Shown here: positions 42,177-50,454 of the stretch, one piece after another
Position numbering within the stretch: position 1 is the stretch's first letter
Layout: every line of letters starts with the position of its first letter
Assembly: GCA_028875225.1 (NCBI GenBank)
Contig: JAPPFB010000003.1
Span: forward strand, 83,254-147,253
Reading direction: 5' to 3'
Origin: Chloroflexota bacterium
GTDB lineage: Bacteria > Chloroflexota > Dehalococcoidia > Bin125
DNA: 64,000 nt
Notes under the pieces: model-generated
The model's database searches: none
The model's input: only the letters and a program-made list of their open reading frames with translations
What the model was told of the DNA's origin: nothing
Program-made: the position numbers and the translations under genes

Positions 42177-43328
42177 ATGCAAAGAGAGACCACCCACTGG
42201 TCAGTGCAGCAACTTCGCTCAATGGTCGACAGGATTAACTTCCCAGAGTACCAGCGCGAGCCGAATCTATGGAGTCGCAACGAGAAGCAAAGGTTGATTG
42301 ACTCCATGATGAGGGCTTTTGACATTGCGTCCATCTACCTGTATACCCACGACGATGATCAGATCGACTGTGTAGATGGCCGGCAGAGGATTGGGGCAAT
42401 AATGTCCTTCCTGGGTGTTAACGCGCAAGACGAAGATAATGGCTTTCCCTTCCGCGCGTTAAACGAGATTGAGGCAGAGTCTCAAGCGGACGCACAACTC
42501 GCCGTGTATGACGGTCAGACCTTCGCCCAACTGCATGCATCTTCGGACCCAGGCGCACAGCAACTAGTCAAACAGTTCCTGGAGTACATGATCACCATTG
42601 TGAACCTCTCCGAGAGTAAGGAAGCGCATGAGTTCAATCTGCAGTTTACACGCCTCAACTTGGGTACAATCATCAACTCAGGAGAAAAGCTTAATGCGAT
42701 GGTTGGTGACCTACGGGACGTGTGCTTCGCCGAAGACGGCCTAGGCTCCCATGAGTTCCTCAGAGCATTGGGCGTGCCGACACGACGCTATGCTCCAGAA
42801 CAACTTGCGGCGCAAATTCTGGCGCAAATCCAATCACTTGAAGCGCGAGAAGAGTACACCAGGACTCGGCACTACGATTTGCAACGACTATTCAAACAAG
42901 GCACGACAATGAACGAACGGCAACGGAGCATTGTAGCAAGCGTCGAACAGTTGTTGGATGTACTCGTAAGCGGATTCCCTGACCCGGGCATCCTGAAGAA
43001 CCGCGCGATCGCTGTATCGACTGTGTTGTTGGCTTGGGATCTTAGAATCGACTCAGTTTCCGCCGCGCAGAGTTTCGCTGAGTTCGTAGAGGATTTGGTA
43101 AGTCGTCTGAAGTGGCAGATCGGAAAGGGATTGGATGTCGATTCGGAGTATCGCTATCTCGTTGACTTTCAGAGGCACATTACACAAGCCTCTGTGGAGA
43201 AGCCTGCGGTAGAGGCGAGGGCCGTTGTGATGAGGGATCAATACGAGCTATGGATACGTTCGGGGGTGCTTCGTGGCGATGAGGAGTGGCAGGCTAGGAA
43301 TCCTGGTAAGACGATCGGAGTCGACTAG
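42177..43328 (+). CDS. DUF262-family protein (ParB/GmrSD-like N-terminal domain)
   Basis: A 383-residue protein. The N-terminal domain has the DUF262 hallmarks: NFPEYQREPNLWSRNEKQRL, LIDS, then CVDGRQRIGAIMSFL. DUF262 is related to ParB nucleotide-binding folds and occurs in GmrD, SspE and BrxU-type restriction proteins, where nucleotide hydrolysis gates a nuclease. Here no C-terminal HNH (DUF1524) motif is visible, so it may act as a nucleotide switch for a partner. It starts 1 base after the SIR2 stop codon, implying a functional pair. The methyltransferase follows after 285 bases. Confidence 0.82.
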   Translation: MQRETTHWSVQQLRSMVDRINFPEYQREPNLWSRNEKQRLIDSMMRAFDIASIYLYTHDDDQIDCVDGRQRIGAIMSFLGVNAQDEDNGFPFRALNEIEAESQADAQLAVYDGQTFAQLHASSDPGAQQLVKQFLEYMITIVNLSESKEAHEFNLQFTRLNLGTIINSGEKLNAMVGDLRDVCFAEDGLGSHEFLRALGVPTRRYAPEQLAAQILAQIQSLEAREEYTRTRHYDLQRLFKQGTTMNERQRSIVASVEQLLDVLVSGFPDPGILKNRAIAVSTVLLAWDLRIDSVSAAQSFAEFVEDLVSRLKWQIGKGLDVDSEYRYLVDFQRHITQASVEKPAVEARAVVMRDQYELWIRSGVLRGDEEWQARNPGKTIGVD

Positions 43329-43613
43329 TTGCCAGGCCGATGGTTGCGAGCCGCCAGCGAAATCGCTAACTTGTCGGGGCGACGCAACCGCTGGGGCGGG
43401 ACTCATTCCTCTCGTATACCCTGAGCCAGCCATGCCGGTTCACCAAGATGTGCAAACGGGGATCCTCTGAAGCTGCGGATGTAAGAATCGCGCTCGGAGA
43501 GGAGTCCTCGGACGCGCGGGCCGCCAACTCCTACGCGCCTGTGCTCTTCTGTCGGGCAAACGACCGGCCCTATAGACTGCCCAGCAAAAGCCAAGGAAGG
43601 GTAGGCCCTCGGC

Positions 43614-44876
43614 ATGTCTAGCACGCAAATGGCCAATCCGAGCTTTCCTTGGCTCCCTGCTGAAGTGACCGGCCCGAAACTCCAGCGCGCTACCGGCGCC
43701 TACCGATATTACGCCGGCTATTCTCACGACTTTGTGCGCGACATCCTCAATGGATGGCCGGAAGACGAGCTAATCCTTGATCCGTGGAACGGCAGCGGAG
43801 CCACCACGACCGTCGCCGCGACCCTGGGCAAATGGTGCGTTGGGGTCGATTTGAACCCGGCCATGGTGGCGATTGCCAGGGCTTCACTGCTAACGGAAAG
43901 GGACACGGACAGGATCCACCGGCAAGCGAGAGGGCTCAGACAGCTCAAGCATGCCGCTACAGCTGTTCAACACGACGATCCCCTACTGGAATGGTTCGAC
44001 GCCGCAAGTGTTTGTCGCCTGCGGTCCATTCAATCCTGGCTGGTTGGGCTGAATCGTCTAGACATTGAGGATGTCTCAGACCTCGATCACGCGCAGTCAT
44101 ATTGGCTTACGGTTCTATTTGGGATCGTTCGCAATGCCGCAGTTGCGTGGCGCAGCTCCAATCCAACTTGGACAAAACCAGGAGACGGCATTCAGCACGC
44201 TTCTCTTGAATGGGAAGAAATGAAGGGGGCATTGGTTGACACTGGCATGGCGGCGACACCATTGCAGGAGGGAGACGCTGGGCGATCGAACGTCTTCCTG
44301 GGTGACTCGGCAGAACTTAGCGAAGTGGGCGCAGAGCCACACTTAGTGTTAGGCTCACCACCCTATTGCACGCGCATTGACTATGCAATGGCGACGCGGG
44401 TAGAGCTATCCGTTCTTGGTCTCAATGCCGTCAAGCAGACAGAGCTGCGACGTCGCCTAATGGGAACGACAACTGTTCCCACAAAGGAAGTAGCGCTTAC
44501 TTCAGTTGTCGGAGAGACAGCGAGACGGACTCTTCAGTTAGTCCGCAGTCATCCTTCAAAGGCCTCTTCTACTTACTATGCGAAGTGGCTCGCACAGTAC
44601 ATAGACAGCTTCGCCTCATCTCTCTGCGAATTGAGCCGCGTCGCCGCTCCCGAAGGCGCGATTGGGATCGTCGTACAAGGATCCTATTACAAGGAACTTC
44701 TCATAGATCTCCCATCCATCACCACCGACATCTTGAACGGTCTTGGTTGGCGCCTTGTTCGTTCGTACAGCTTCCCACATCGTCGTTCTCTTGCACACAT
44801 TAATCCGCGCGCCATTGGCTATAGAGACGGCGGCGGTCCTAGTGAACACGCACTTTTCTTTGGCAGGATGTGCTGA
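43614..44876 (+). CDS. DNA methyltransferase (amino-methyltransferase, SPPY type)
   Basis: A 420-residue protein. The S-adenosylmethionine motif is DPWNGSGATT at about residues 56-65, and CVGVDLNPAM marks the next strand. The catalytic motif IV is SPPY (LVLGSPPYCTRIDY) near residue 248. Motif I precedes motif IV, as in alpha/gamma-class N6-adenine or N4-cytosine enzymes. The extra helical middle may hold target recognition. No restriction endonuclease is adjacent, so it may protect host DNA from the SIR2/DUF262 pair. The ATG at 43614 has AAGGAAGGG upstream. Confidence 0.85.
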   Translation: MSSTQMANPSFPWLPAEVTGPKLQRATGAYRYYAGYSHDFVRDILNGWPEDELILDPWNGSGATTTVAATLGKWCVGVDLNPAMVAIARASLLTERDTDRIHRQARGLRQLKHAATAVQHDDPLLEWFDAASVCRLRSIQSWLVGLNRLDIEDVSDLDHAQSYWLTVLFGIVRNAAVAWRSSNPTWTKPGDGIQHASLEWEEMKGALVDTGMAATPLQEGDAGRSNVFLGDSAELSEVGAEPHLVLGSPPYCTRIDYAMATRVELSVLGLNAVKQTELRRRLMGTTTVPTKEVALTSVVGETARRTLQLVRSHPSKASSTYYAKWLAQYIDSFASSLCELSRVAAPEGAIGIVVQGSYYKELLIDLPSITTDILNGLGWRLVRSYSFPHRRSLAHINPRAIGYRDGGGPSEHALFFGRMC

Positions 44877-44980
44877 GTGCCTCGAACTGTTGTGCTCTTC
44901 GCTTTGTTTGGTGATACGGACCTGTGTAATGACAAACGCCGAGCTATTGACTCATTCCTTTCTCTCGACAGCACAAGCTG

Positions 44981-45223
44981 ATGGCCTCAACGTTGGCGCG
45001 TCGGCGGACGATTTTGATGTTCGGGCCGCGGGAGCACTCTGGATCCGCCGTCTTGCTGTCTTGCATTCGGAGGAACTTCCGCCTTAGCGCGCTAGAAGCC
45101 CCATCATCGTACGCCAGGACCTTGGCTGATCAGTTGCAGTTCGCCGCGTCAATGGGGTGGCGTGCAACGGCTTTAGCTGCTCTACACGTCGAGTATGCCA
45201 AGAGACACACTGAACAATACTAA
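44981..45223 (+). CDS. Small hypothetical protein (80 aa)
   Basis: An 80-residue frame after the methyltransferase. It begins TGATGG-coupled to the end of a 35-codon GTG frame (44877-44984), which itself starts directly after the methyltransferase stop. The second half looks like protein (SSYARTLADQLQFAASMG; HVEYAKRHTEQY). The pair could be a small coupled gene set or one gene split by a frameshift. Function unknown. Confidence 0.35.
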   Translation: MASTLARRRTILMFGPREHSGSAVLLSCIRRNFRLSALEAPSSYARTLADQLQFAASMGWRATALAALHVEYAKRHTEQY

Positions 45224-45262
45224 TGCCCCTGCCAACCACAACAGTTGGCCGAGGTGTTGGGA

Positions 45263-47818
45263 CTAGCTGGATTTCTCAAGTTGCGAGACCAGCTTGCTGC
45301 GCTGCTTCCGGCGCTTAGCGGACTTCGGCTCATCAGGGACGGGAGCCGGTTCCTCTTCTTTGACGCCTCGGGATTGCTTGCGCAGTTTCTCCAGGACCTC
45401 GATCCGCTCCGGGTGCTGCGCCTCGATCGTTTCGAAGGGCGTCGTGTATGCCGAGGCGGCCGCGTGGATACGCTCGGCTTGCTCCGGGTTGCCGAACCTG
45501 GGTTTGGCGACGGTCATCGAGAACGCCGGCAGGCGCTCCGGGCCGACAGTGGCGCGGACATAGCAGTGATGCACGGGCTGGGAGACGATGTCGTCCTCCG
45601 ACAACCGCTCGCGGCTCAACTCCCAGATTAGTTCGCGGGCGTCTGCTCCGGCCACTTGGAATGCGGCAAGGCAGCCGATGTTGGCCAGCAGCGTGTCGCG
45701 CATGGTCGGCGAGAGGTCGTCCAGCTTGCGCAGGCTTTGGGTGGCGAGCACGAACGAGGCGCCGTACTTGCCCAACTCCGAGAGCATCGACTCGAACTCG
45801 ACCCCAGGAATGGTCTGCATCTCGTCGACCACGACCAGGGCGCCGCGGCGTTGGTCCAGGGGCAGCCGCTCCTGTTCGCGGATCACCGAGTCGACCAGGT
45901 TGAGCACCGAGGCCCCGACCAGGGCGGCCACGTCGCGGCCGACCGTGCCCTGGGCCGTGGAGACGAGCAGGATGCCGCCGTCGAAGATGGTCCGGCGCAG
46001 ATCGATCGTGGACTTCGGCTGGCCCAGAATCGCGCGAGCGCGAGTGGAGGAGGAGTAGTAGTTGAGCCGGGTCCTGACCGGGGCCAGGGCGTCGGCCTGG
46101 TACTCCTTGCGCCAGCCGCCGAAGTCGCGCACCCACCACTCAAGGAGGTAGGAATCTCGCAGCCGGGGCAGCACCTTGTCGCGGAAACTGGCGTCGGAGA
46201 GCAGCCGGAGGCCATCGAGGATGGTGTACTGCTGCTCCGTCTGGGTCAGCGGATGGCTGTTCGCTTCGTGCAGGGTCTTGACGGTCTGCTCGAGGATCGA
46301 CTGCATCCGAGGCCCCCACTGCTCCCACAGGCCGCGGGCGACGCGGACGACCGCGTCGGCGGTGCGGTCGCGATCGGCGAAGATGCGGGCGTCGAGCAGG
46401 TTGATCCCGGGCGCCCGCTCGTCGTCGGACAGATCGATCAGGCGGACGTCGCCCGAGAGGGTTTCCGGCACCTGCTCCAGCAGCGCCGCGACGAGGTCGG
46501 CGTGCGGGTCGACCACGACGATCGCGTCGCGGTCCAAGCCCTCGGCTTTGCGCTGGAGCTTGTGCGCGACGATGTGGCGCATCAGGGTCGATTTGCCCAT
46601 CCGGGTGCGGGCCACGTAGAGGTGGTGGCGGCGCAGCAGGTCCTCCGGAAACCGCACCGCGCGCGGGTGATCGCTGTTCGTCATCCCAACCAACGCGCCC
46701 TCCGTGAGCACCCGGGCAGGCGGCGGCAGCACCTTCGAGCCGGAGCGCTCGAGGTCGTGGGTCTCGTCGCCCGAGCCGGGCGGATGCCAGAGCGCGGCCA
46801 GCTCGCGCACGCCGAGGATGCTGCTGCGACGGAAGAGGCCGGGTGGGCGGGGATGCAGGCGAGGCTCAGCCCGCGCGACCTCGCGCAGCGGTCCGACCTG
46901 GAAGCTGGCGCCGGAGGGATGGTCGTAGTGGCGGTAGGCGGCGGCGACCTGCTCCAATAGTTCGGCCGCTCGATCCGGTGAGGCCGTCCCGGGCAGGATG
47001 GCCGTGACCTCGAGTTCGCCCTCGAATGCGATCCGCGAGATCTTCTCCTTGATCAGCTGCGGCTCGTAGTAGCGGTTGCGCGCCTTGTTCCAGCGGCGCC
47101 AGGCCCAACCGCCGCCGATAAGGGCGACGGCCGCCCCGGCGCAGAGCGCGGCCAGATTCCAGATCTCGCCGGCCTGGAGCCAGCTGTAACCCTGGAAGAA
47201 GCCGAAACCGGCCAAGCCGAGCACGGTCAGCGCCAGCGGGTCGGGACCGCCACGAGCGGGCGGGGCGGACTGCGGGACCCGTTGAGGCTGACCGGGACGC
47301 TCGCCGAGCTTCTCCTGGTAGGCGCGCGACAAGCCGGGGCCGAGCGAGCGCAAAAGGATGCGTGAGACGATCCGCTCCCTGGTGCGGAGGCCGGAGAGCG
47401 CGCCCAGGGGGGCGAGCAGCGGGTCGGAGCCGGGGTCGAGCAGGTCGTCGTCGCGGAAGACTCGGAGCGGGACGTAGTCCGGCCCGGAGGAGCGCAGGGT
47501 CATCGACCAGGCCTGCTCATCGTCCTGGATGCGCATCGGGTCCTCTTGCGGGCCGAGCTCGCGAATCCGGGCCTGCGGGTAGTGGACGCCAAGTTGGCGG
47601 CGCACGACCTCGCCGTCCAGGCAGCGGGCCATCAGCGACACGCCGTTCTCGTCGCTCGCGATCTCAAGCGAGAACGGCTCGGGCACGGCGATCGACTGGA
47701 GCAGGTTCTCGACGCCCAAGAGCGTGCGTTGGCCGGTGCGTGGCGGGGTGACCGCGAGCAGCACCGGCCCGGACGGCTTAGAACGACGCGGCAGCCATCG
47801 GAATGGGTTGAGTTTCAT
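45263..47818 (-). CDS. Conjugative coupling protein, VirD4/TraD-type ATPase
   Basis: An 851-residue protein. Hydrophobic segments at about 205-250 (LTVLGLAGFGFFQGYSWL; LAALCAGAAVALIGGG) anchor it. The ATPase follows: Walker A in VARTRMGKSTLMRHI, Walker B-like IVVVDPHADLVAAL, and a second acidic motif GALVVVDEMQTIPG. The motif FVLATQSLRKLDDLSP is typical of the VirD4/HerA-related coupling ATPases. It would bring DNA to the transfer channel. It ends the minus-strand transfer operon, after the VirB4 gene (48-base gap). The C-terminal 60 residues are basic and charged, a possible DNA or relaxase contact. Confidence 0.87.
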   Translation of the reverse strand: MKLNPFRWLPRRSKPSGPVLLAVTPPRTGQRTLLGVENLLQSIAVPEPFSLEIASDENGVSLMARCLDGEVVRRQLGVHYPQARIRELGPQEDPMRIQDDEQAWSMTLRSSGPDYVPLRVFRDDDLLDPGSDPLLAPLGALSGLRTRERIVSRILLRSLGPGLSRAYQEKLGERPGQPQRVPQSAPPARGGPDPLALTVLGLAGFGFFQGYSWLQAGEIWNLAALCAGAAVALIGGGWAWRRWNKARNRYYEPQLIKEKISRIAFEGELEVTAILPGTASPDRAAELLEQVAAAYRHYDHPSGASFQVGPLREVARAEPRLHPRPPGLFRRSSILGVRELAALWHPPGSGDETHDLERSGSKVLPPPARVLTEGALVGMTNSDHPRAVRFPEDLLRRHHLYVARTRMGKSTLMRHIVAHKLQRKAEGLDRDAIVVVDPHADLVAALLEQVPETLSGDVRLIDLSDDERAPGINLLDARIFADRDRTADAVVRVARGLWEQWGPRMQSILEQTVKTLHEANSHPLTQTEQQYTILDGLRLLSDASFRDKVLPRLRDSYLLEWWVRDFGGWRKEYQADALAPVRTRLNYYSSSTRARAILGQPKSTIDLRRTIFDGGILLVSTAQGTVGRDVAALVGASVLNLVDSVIREQERLPLDQRRGALVVVDEMQTIPGVEFESMLSELGKYGASFVLATQSLRKLDDLSPTMRDTLLANIGCLAAFQVAGADARELIWELSRERLSEDDIVSQPVHHCYVRATVGPERLPAFSMTVAKPRFGNPEQAERIHAAASAYTTPFETIEAQHPERIEVLEKLRKQSRGVKEEEPAPVPDEPKSAKRRKQRSKLVSQLEKSS

Positions 47819-47866
47819 GGGGTGGGTCCCTTCGGAGTTGGTTCGTGGATTGGCGGGGCTGAGGGT

Positions 47867-50098
47867 TCAGTGCCGTCCCGGGCGCCATTCGATCAGCTCG
47901 GTCTCCTCGGGCGTCGCCTCGATCCGGATGGGGAAGCGCTCGCCCTTGGCCAGCAGCAGCCCGTCGCCGCGAGGGCAGGAGACCAGCCAGCGCTGCAGGT
48001 CCTCGGGCAGGTCGAACGCGTCGGCCACGGTCGAGATGGCGGCCGCGTCCTGCTGCAAGAGCAGCTTGAACGCCGCGTTCTGCAGCAGCGCTCGGCCGGA
48101 GTGCCCGGTGATCGTGCGCGAGTGGTCTTCGGACAGGAGATCCTGCACGTCCTGGGTGATGAACTGCAGACCCAGCCGGTGCTTGCGCGCCCGCTTGGCC
48201 ATCGAGACCATGAACGCCGCGCCTTCGGGGTGCTGCATGATCGACCAGACCTCGTCCACGACCAGCAGGCGCGGACGCGGATCTCTAGCTGCGGCGGCCC
48301 AGACCGTCTCGGTGCAAACCATCGCGGCCGCCGGGCGCAGCTCGGGTTCTAGTAGGCGCAGGTCGAACACGGTGACCAGCGCCTCGTTGTGCAGGAGGTC
48401 GTCGCCTTCGTCCGAGAGCAGGTGACGGAGGCTGCCTGAGGCGAACGGGCGCAGGAGCTTGGCCAACCCTTCGGGGTCGTCCTCTTCGAGGAAGCGGTAG
48501 AAGTCACGGAATCCGGTGCGCTCCGAGGGCCGCGCGTAGTAGCTGGCCAGAGCGTGGTCCAAGGCGGCCCGGCGCTCGGCCGAGAGCCGCTCACCCACCA
48601 TCACCTCGATCAGGCGCCTGAGCGAGCCGATCCGCTGGAGCAGCTCCTCCGGGTCCGTGCGGTCGAGCACGAACGGGTTCATGCCTTGCCCTGCGACGCC
48701 GGGCGAGAGGACGCGGCCGCCGGCTGAGCGGGCCATGTCGGCGTACTCGCCCTCCGGATCAATGACGTAGGCGACTACGCCGCGGCAGAGTCCGCGGAGC
48801 ACGCCCAGCTTGGTCGCGAACGACTTGCCCGAGCCCGAGCGGGCCAAGACGGCCGTGTTGGCGTTGAGATGCGTCCCGTCCCAGGGGTCGTAGACGATCG
48901 GCGCGCAGGCTCGCATGTCGATCCCGTAGAGGGCGCCCGAGCGGGTGTCGAGGTCGGGCGGCGAGAAGGGGAAGCAGCGGGCGACCGAGGAAGTGTCAAG
49001 GGTTCGCCAGGCCGCGACCGCATTGAGCGACAGGGGTTGGGTCGAGAGCAGGCCCTCGCGCTGGCGGAAGGGCAGCGGGTCAAGCTGGCCTAACGCGGCC
49101 GCGAAGTGGGCCGAGGCGCGCTGGGTCAGTTCGTCCAGGGTGTCGAGGTCGTCGGCGTGCAGGGTCAGGGAGAGCGAGGCGTGGAACAACCGCTCGCGTC
49201 CGCGCTGCACGTCGTCTCTGAGCCGGCTCACGTCCTCGAGCGCGATCTCGGCCTCGGGCGACATCGTCTTGCCCCGGCGGAGCGAAAGCGAGCGGGCCGA
49301 CTCGAACCTGACTTTCTGCCACTCGAGTTGCCGCGCGGCCTGTTCCGATGGGATCGGGCCCAGGTGCAGGGCGATATCCATCGGCGCCCCGGTGGCCATC
49401 AGCTGCTGGAGGAAGCCGGGCGCCAGGGAGCGCGGCCACTTGCTGAGGTGCAGCGAACGGGCCAGACGCTCGCCCAAGCGGATGTGGCGTTGGTTGAGCT
49501 GGACCTCGACCGGTTCATCCCGGCTGGTGCGGGCGGGCGAGCCGCCCAGCGCCGCAGCGATCACGAGGCGATGGAGCGGTTCATGCTCTAGTGGATGGAG
49601 CGAGAGTCCGGAGCGGGCCAGCAGGCCGCGCAGCTCCTGCGCGTGCTCCTCCTCGCAGACCGCGTAGAAGCGCCGATCGAGGATGCCCTCGCGCGACTCC
49701 AACTCGGTCAGGAGGCGTCGCTGCGAACGAGCCGCTTCGCGGGTCTGCTCGGGCAGGTCGTCGGGCTGAGCCTCTTCCAGCTCATGCCGCATCCGCTGGA
49801 GGTCGGGCGGATGTTGACGCACCAGCAGCTGGAGGGGGAAGTCGCAGGCGTTGAGCAGCCCGGCGAAGGCGCCCAGCTTGGGCGCGTCCAGCTCGAGGCC
49901 CATCAGCTCGGTCAGGGCCAGCTTTACGCCATCCAGGCGGACGGGGCCGTCCGGCTCGACGTGCGAGAAGGAGAAGCAGAGCGGCAGCTCAGGGAACGGC
50001 TTCGCCGGACGGGGTTCGTCAGCCGGTGAGGGATGCAGTGCGGGGTTCTCCTCCGGGGACGCCGCTGCGGGATTCGGTTGGGGAAACAGTCGTTTCAT
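47867..50098 (-). CDS. Conjugation ATPase, VirB4/TraC type
   Basis: A 743-residue ATPase. The N-terminal half is the VirB4 accessory region. The C-terminal half has Walker A LARSGSGKSFATKLG followed by YVIDPEGEYADMARS, and Walker B PRLLVVDEVWSIM. GLQFITQDVQDLLSED is the usual sensor-like motif. The protein energises assembly of the transfer channel. The ATG at 50098 begins MKRLFPQP and the gene follows the small membrane protein with a 17-base gap. Confidence 0.9.
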   Translation of the reverse strand: MKRLFPQPNPAAASPEENPALHPSPADEPRPAKPFPELPLCFSFSHVEPDGPVRLDGVKLALTELMGLELDAPKLGAFAGLLNACDFPLQLLVRQHPPDLQRMRHELEEAQPDDLPEQTREAARSQRRLLTELESREGILDRRFYAVCEEEHAQELRGLLARSGLSLHPLEHEPLHRLVIAAALGGSPARTSRDEPVEVQLNQRHIRLGERLARSLHLSKWPRSLAPGFLQQLMATGAPMDIALHLGPIPSEQAARQLEWQKVRFESARSLSLRRGKTMSPEAEIALEDVSRLRDDVQRGRERLFHASLSLTLHADDLDTLDELTQRASAHFAAALGQLDPLPFRQREGLLSTQPLSLNAVAAWRTLDTSSVARCFPFSPPDLDTRSGALYGIDMRACAPIVYDPWDGTHLNANTAVLARSGSGKSFATKLGVLRGLCRGVVAYVIDPEGEYADMARSAGGRVLSPGVAGQGMNPFVLDRTDPEELLQRIGSLRRLIEVMVGERLSAERRAALDHALASYYARPSERTGFRDFYRFLEEDDPEGLAKLLRPFASGSLRHLLSDEGDDLLHNEALVTVFDLRLLEPELRPAAAMVCTETVWAAAARDPRPRLLVVDEVWSIMQHPEGAAFMVSMAKRARKHRLGLQFITQDVQDLLSEDHSRTITGHSGRALLQNAAFKLLLQQDAAAISTVADAFDLPEDLQRWLVSCPRGDGLLLAKGERFPIRIEATPEETELIEWRPGRH

Positions 50099-50115
50099 CT
50101 CAGAGTCTCATTCGT

Positions 50116-50454
50116 TCAGGAAAGCGGGATGGGGATCACGCCGGCCGAGATCAGCGCCGCCAGGCCCTTGGCCGAGAGCGCCACGCCGAGTCCGGCAATC
50201 GTGAGGAAGACGGCCGAGCGGGCGCGGGTACCGCGCCCTTCGGCGCCGTCGGCCATCAGGAGGAAGCCGGCCCAGACCAGCCCGAACAGGGCCAGCCCTG
50301 AGGCGGCGTAGGCGACGGCGGTGAGCGCCGCGTCGAAGGCGTCGAGCATCGCCTCCTCGGCCGCCTCGACCTCGGGCGCGGCGGCGGTCGTGAGCAGCGC
50401 CGCCGCGCCCATAAAGATGATCGCGATCAGTTGCCGCAGCATCACGGCCCCCAA
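50116..50454 (-). CDS. Small membrane protein, VirB2/TrbC-like
   Basis: A 112-residue protein with a cleavable-looking signal (LRQLIAIIFMGAAALLTTAA) and two further hydrophobic segments (ALTAVAYAASGLALFGLVWA; AVFLTIAGLGVALSAKGLAAL). The layout is that of VirB2/TrbC pilin-like proteins. It overlaps the upstream 606-residue gene by 13 bases. Together with the 91-residue protein there are two pilin-like genes in this operon. A start 4 codons downstream (MLRQ) is possible. Confidence 0.7.
   Translation of the reverse strand: MGAVMLRQLIAIIFMGAAALLTTAAAPEVEAAEEAMLDAFDAALTAVAYAASGLALFGLVWAGFLLMADGAEGRGTRARSAVFLTIAGLGVALSAKGLAALISAGVIPIPLS

Noticed and set aside
45656..46960. 434-codon plus-strand frame
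   Set aside because: Antisense shadow of the coupling ATPase, whose motifs are clear on the minus strand.
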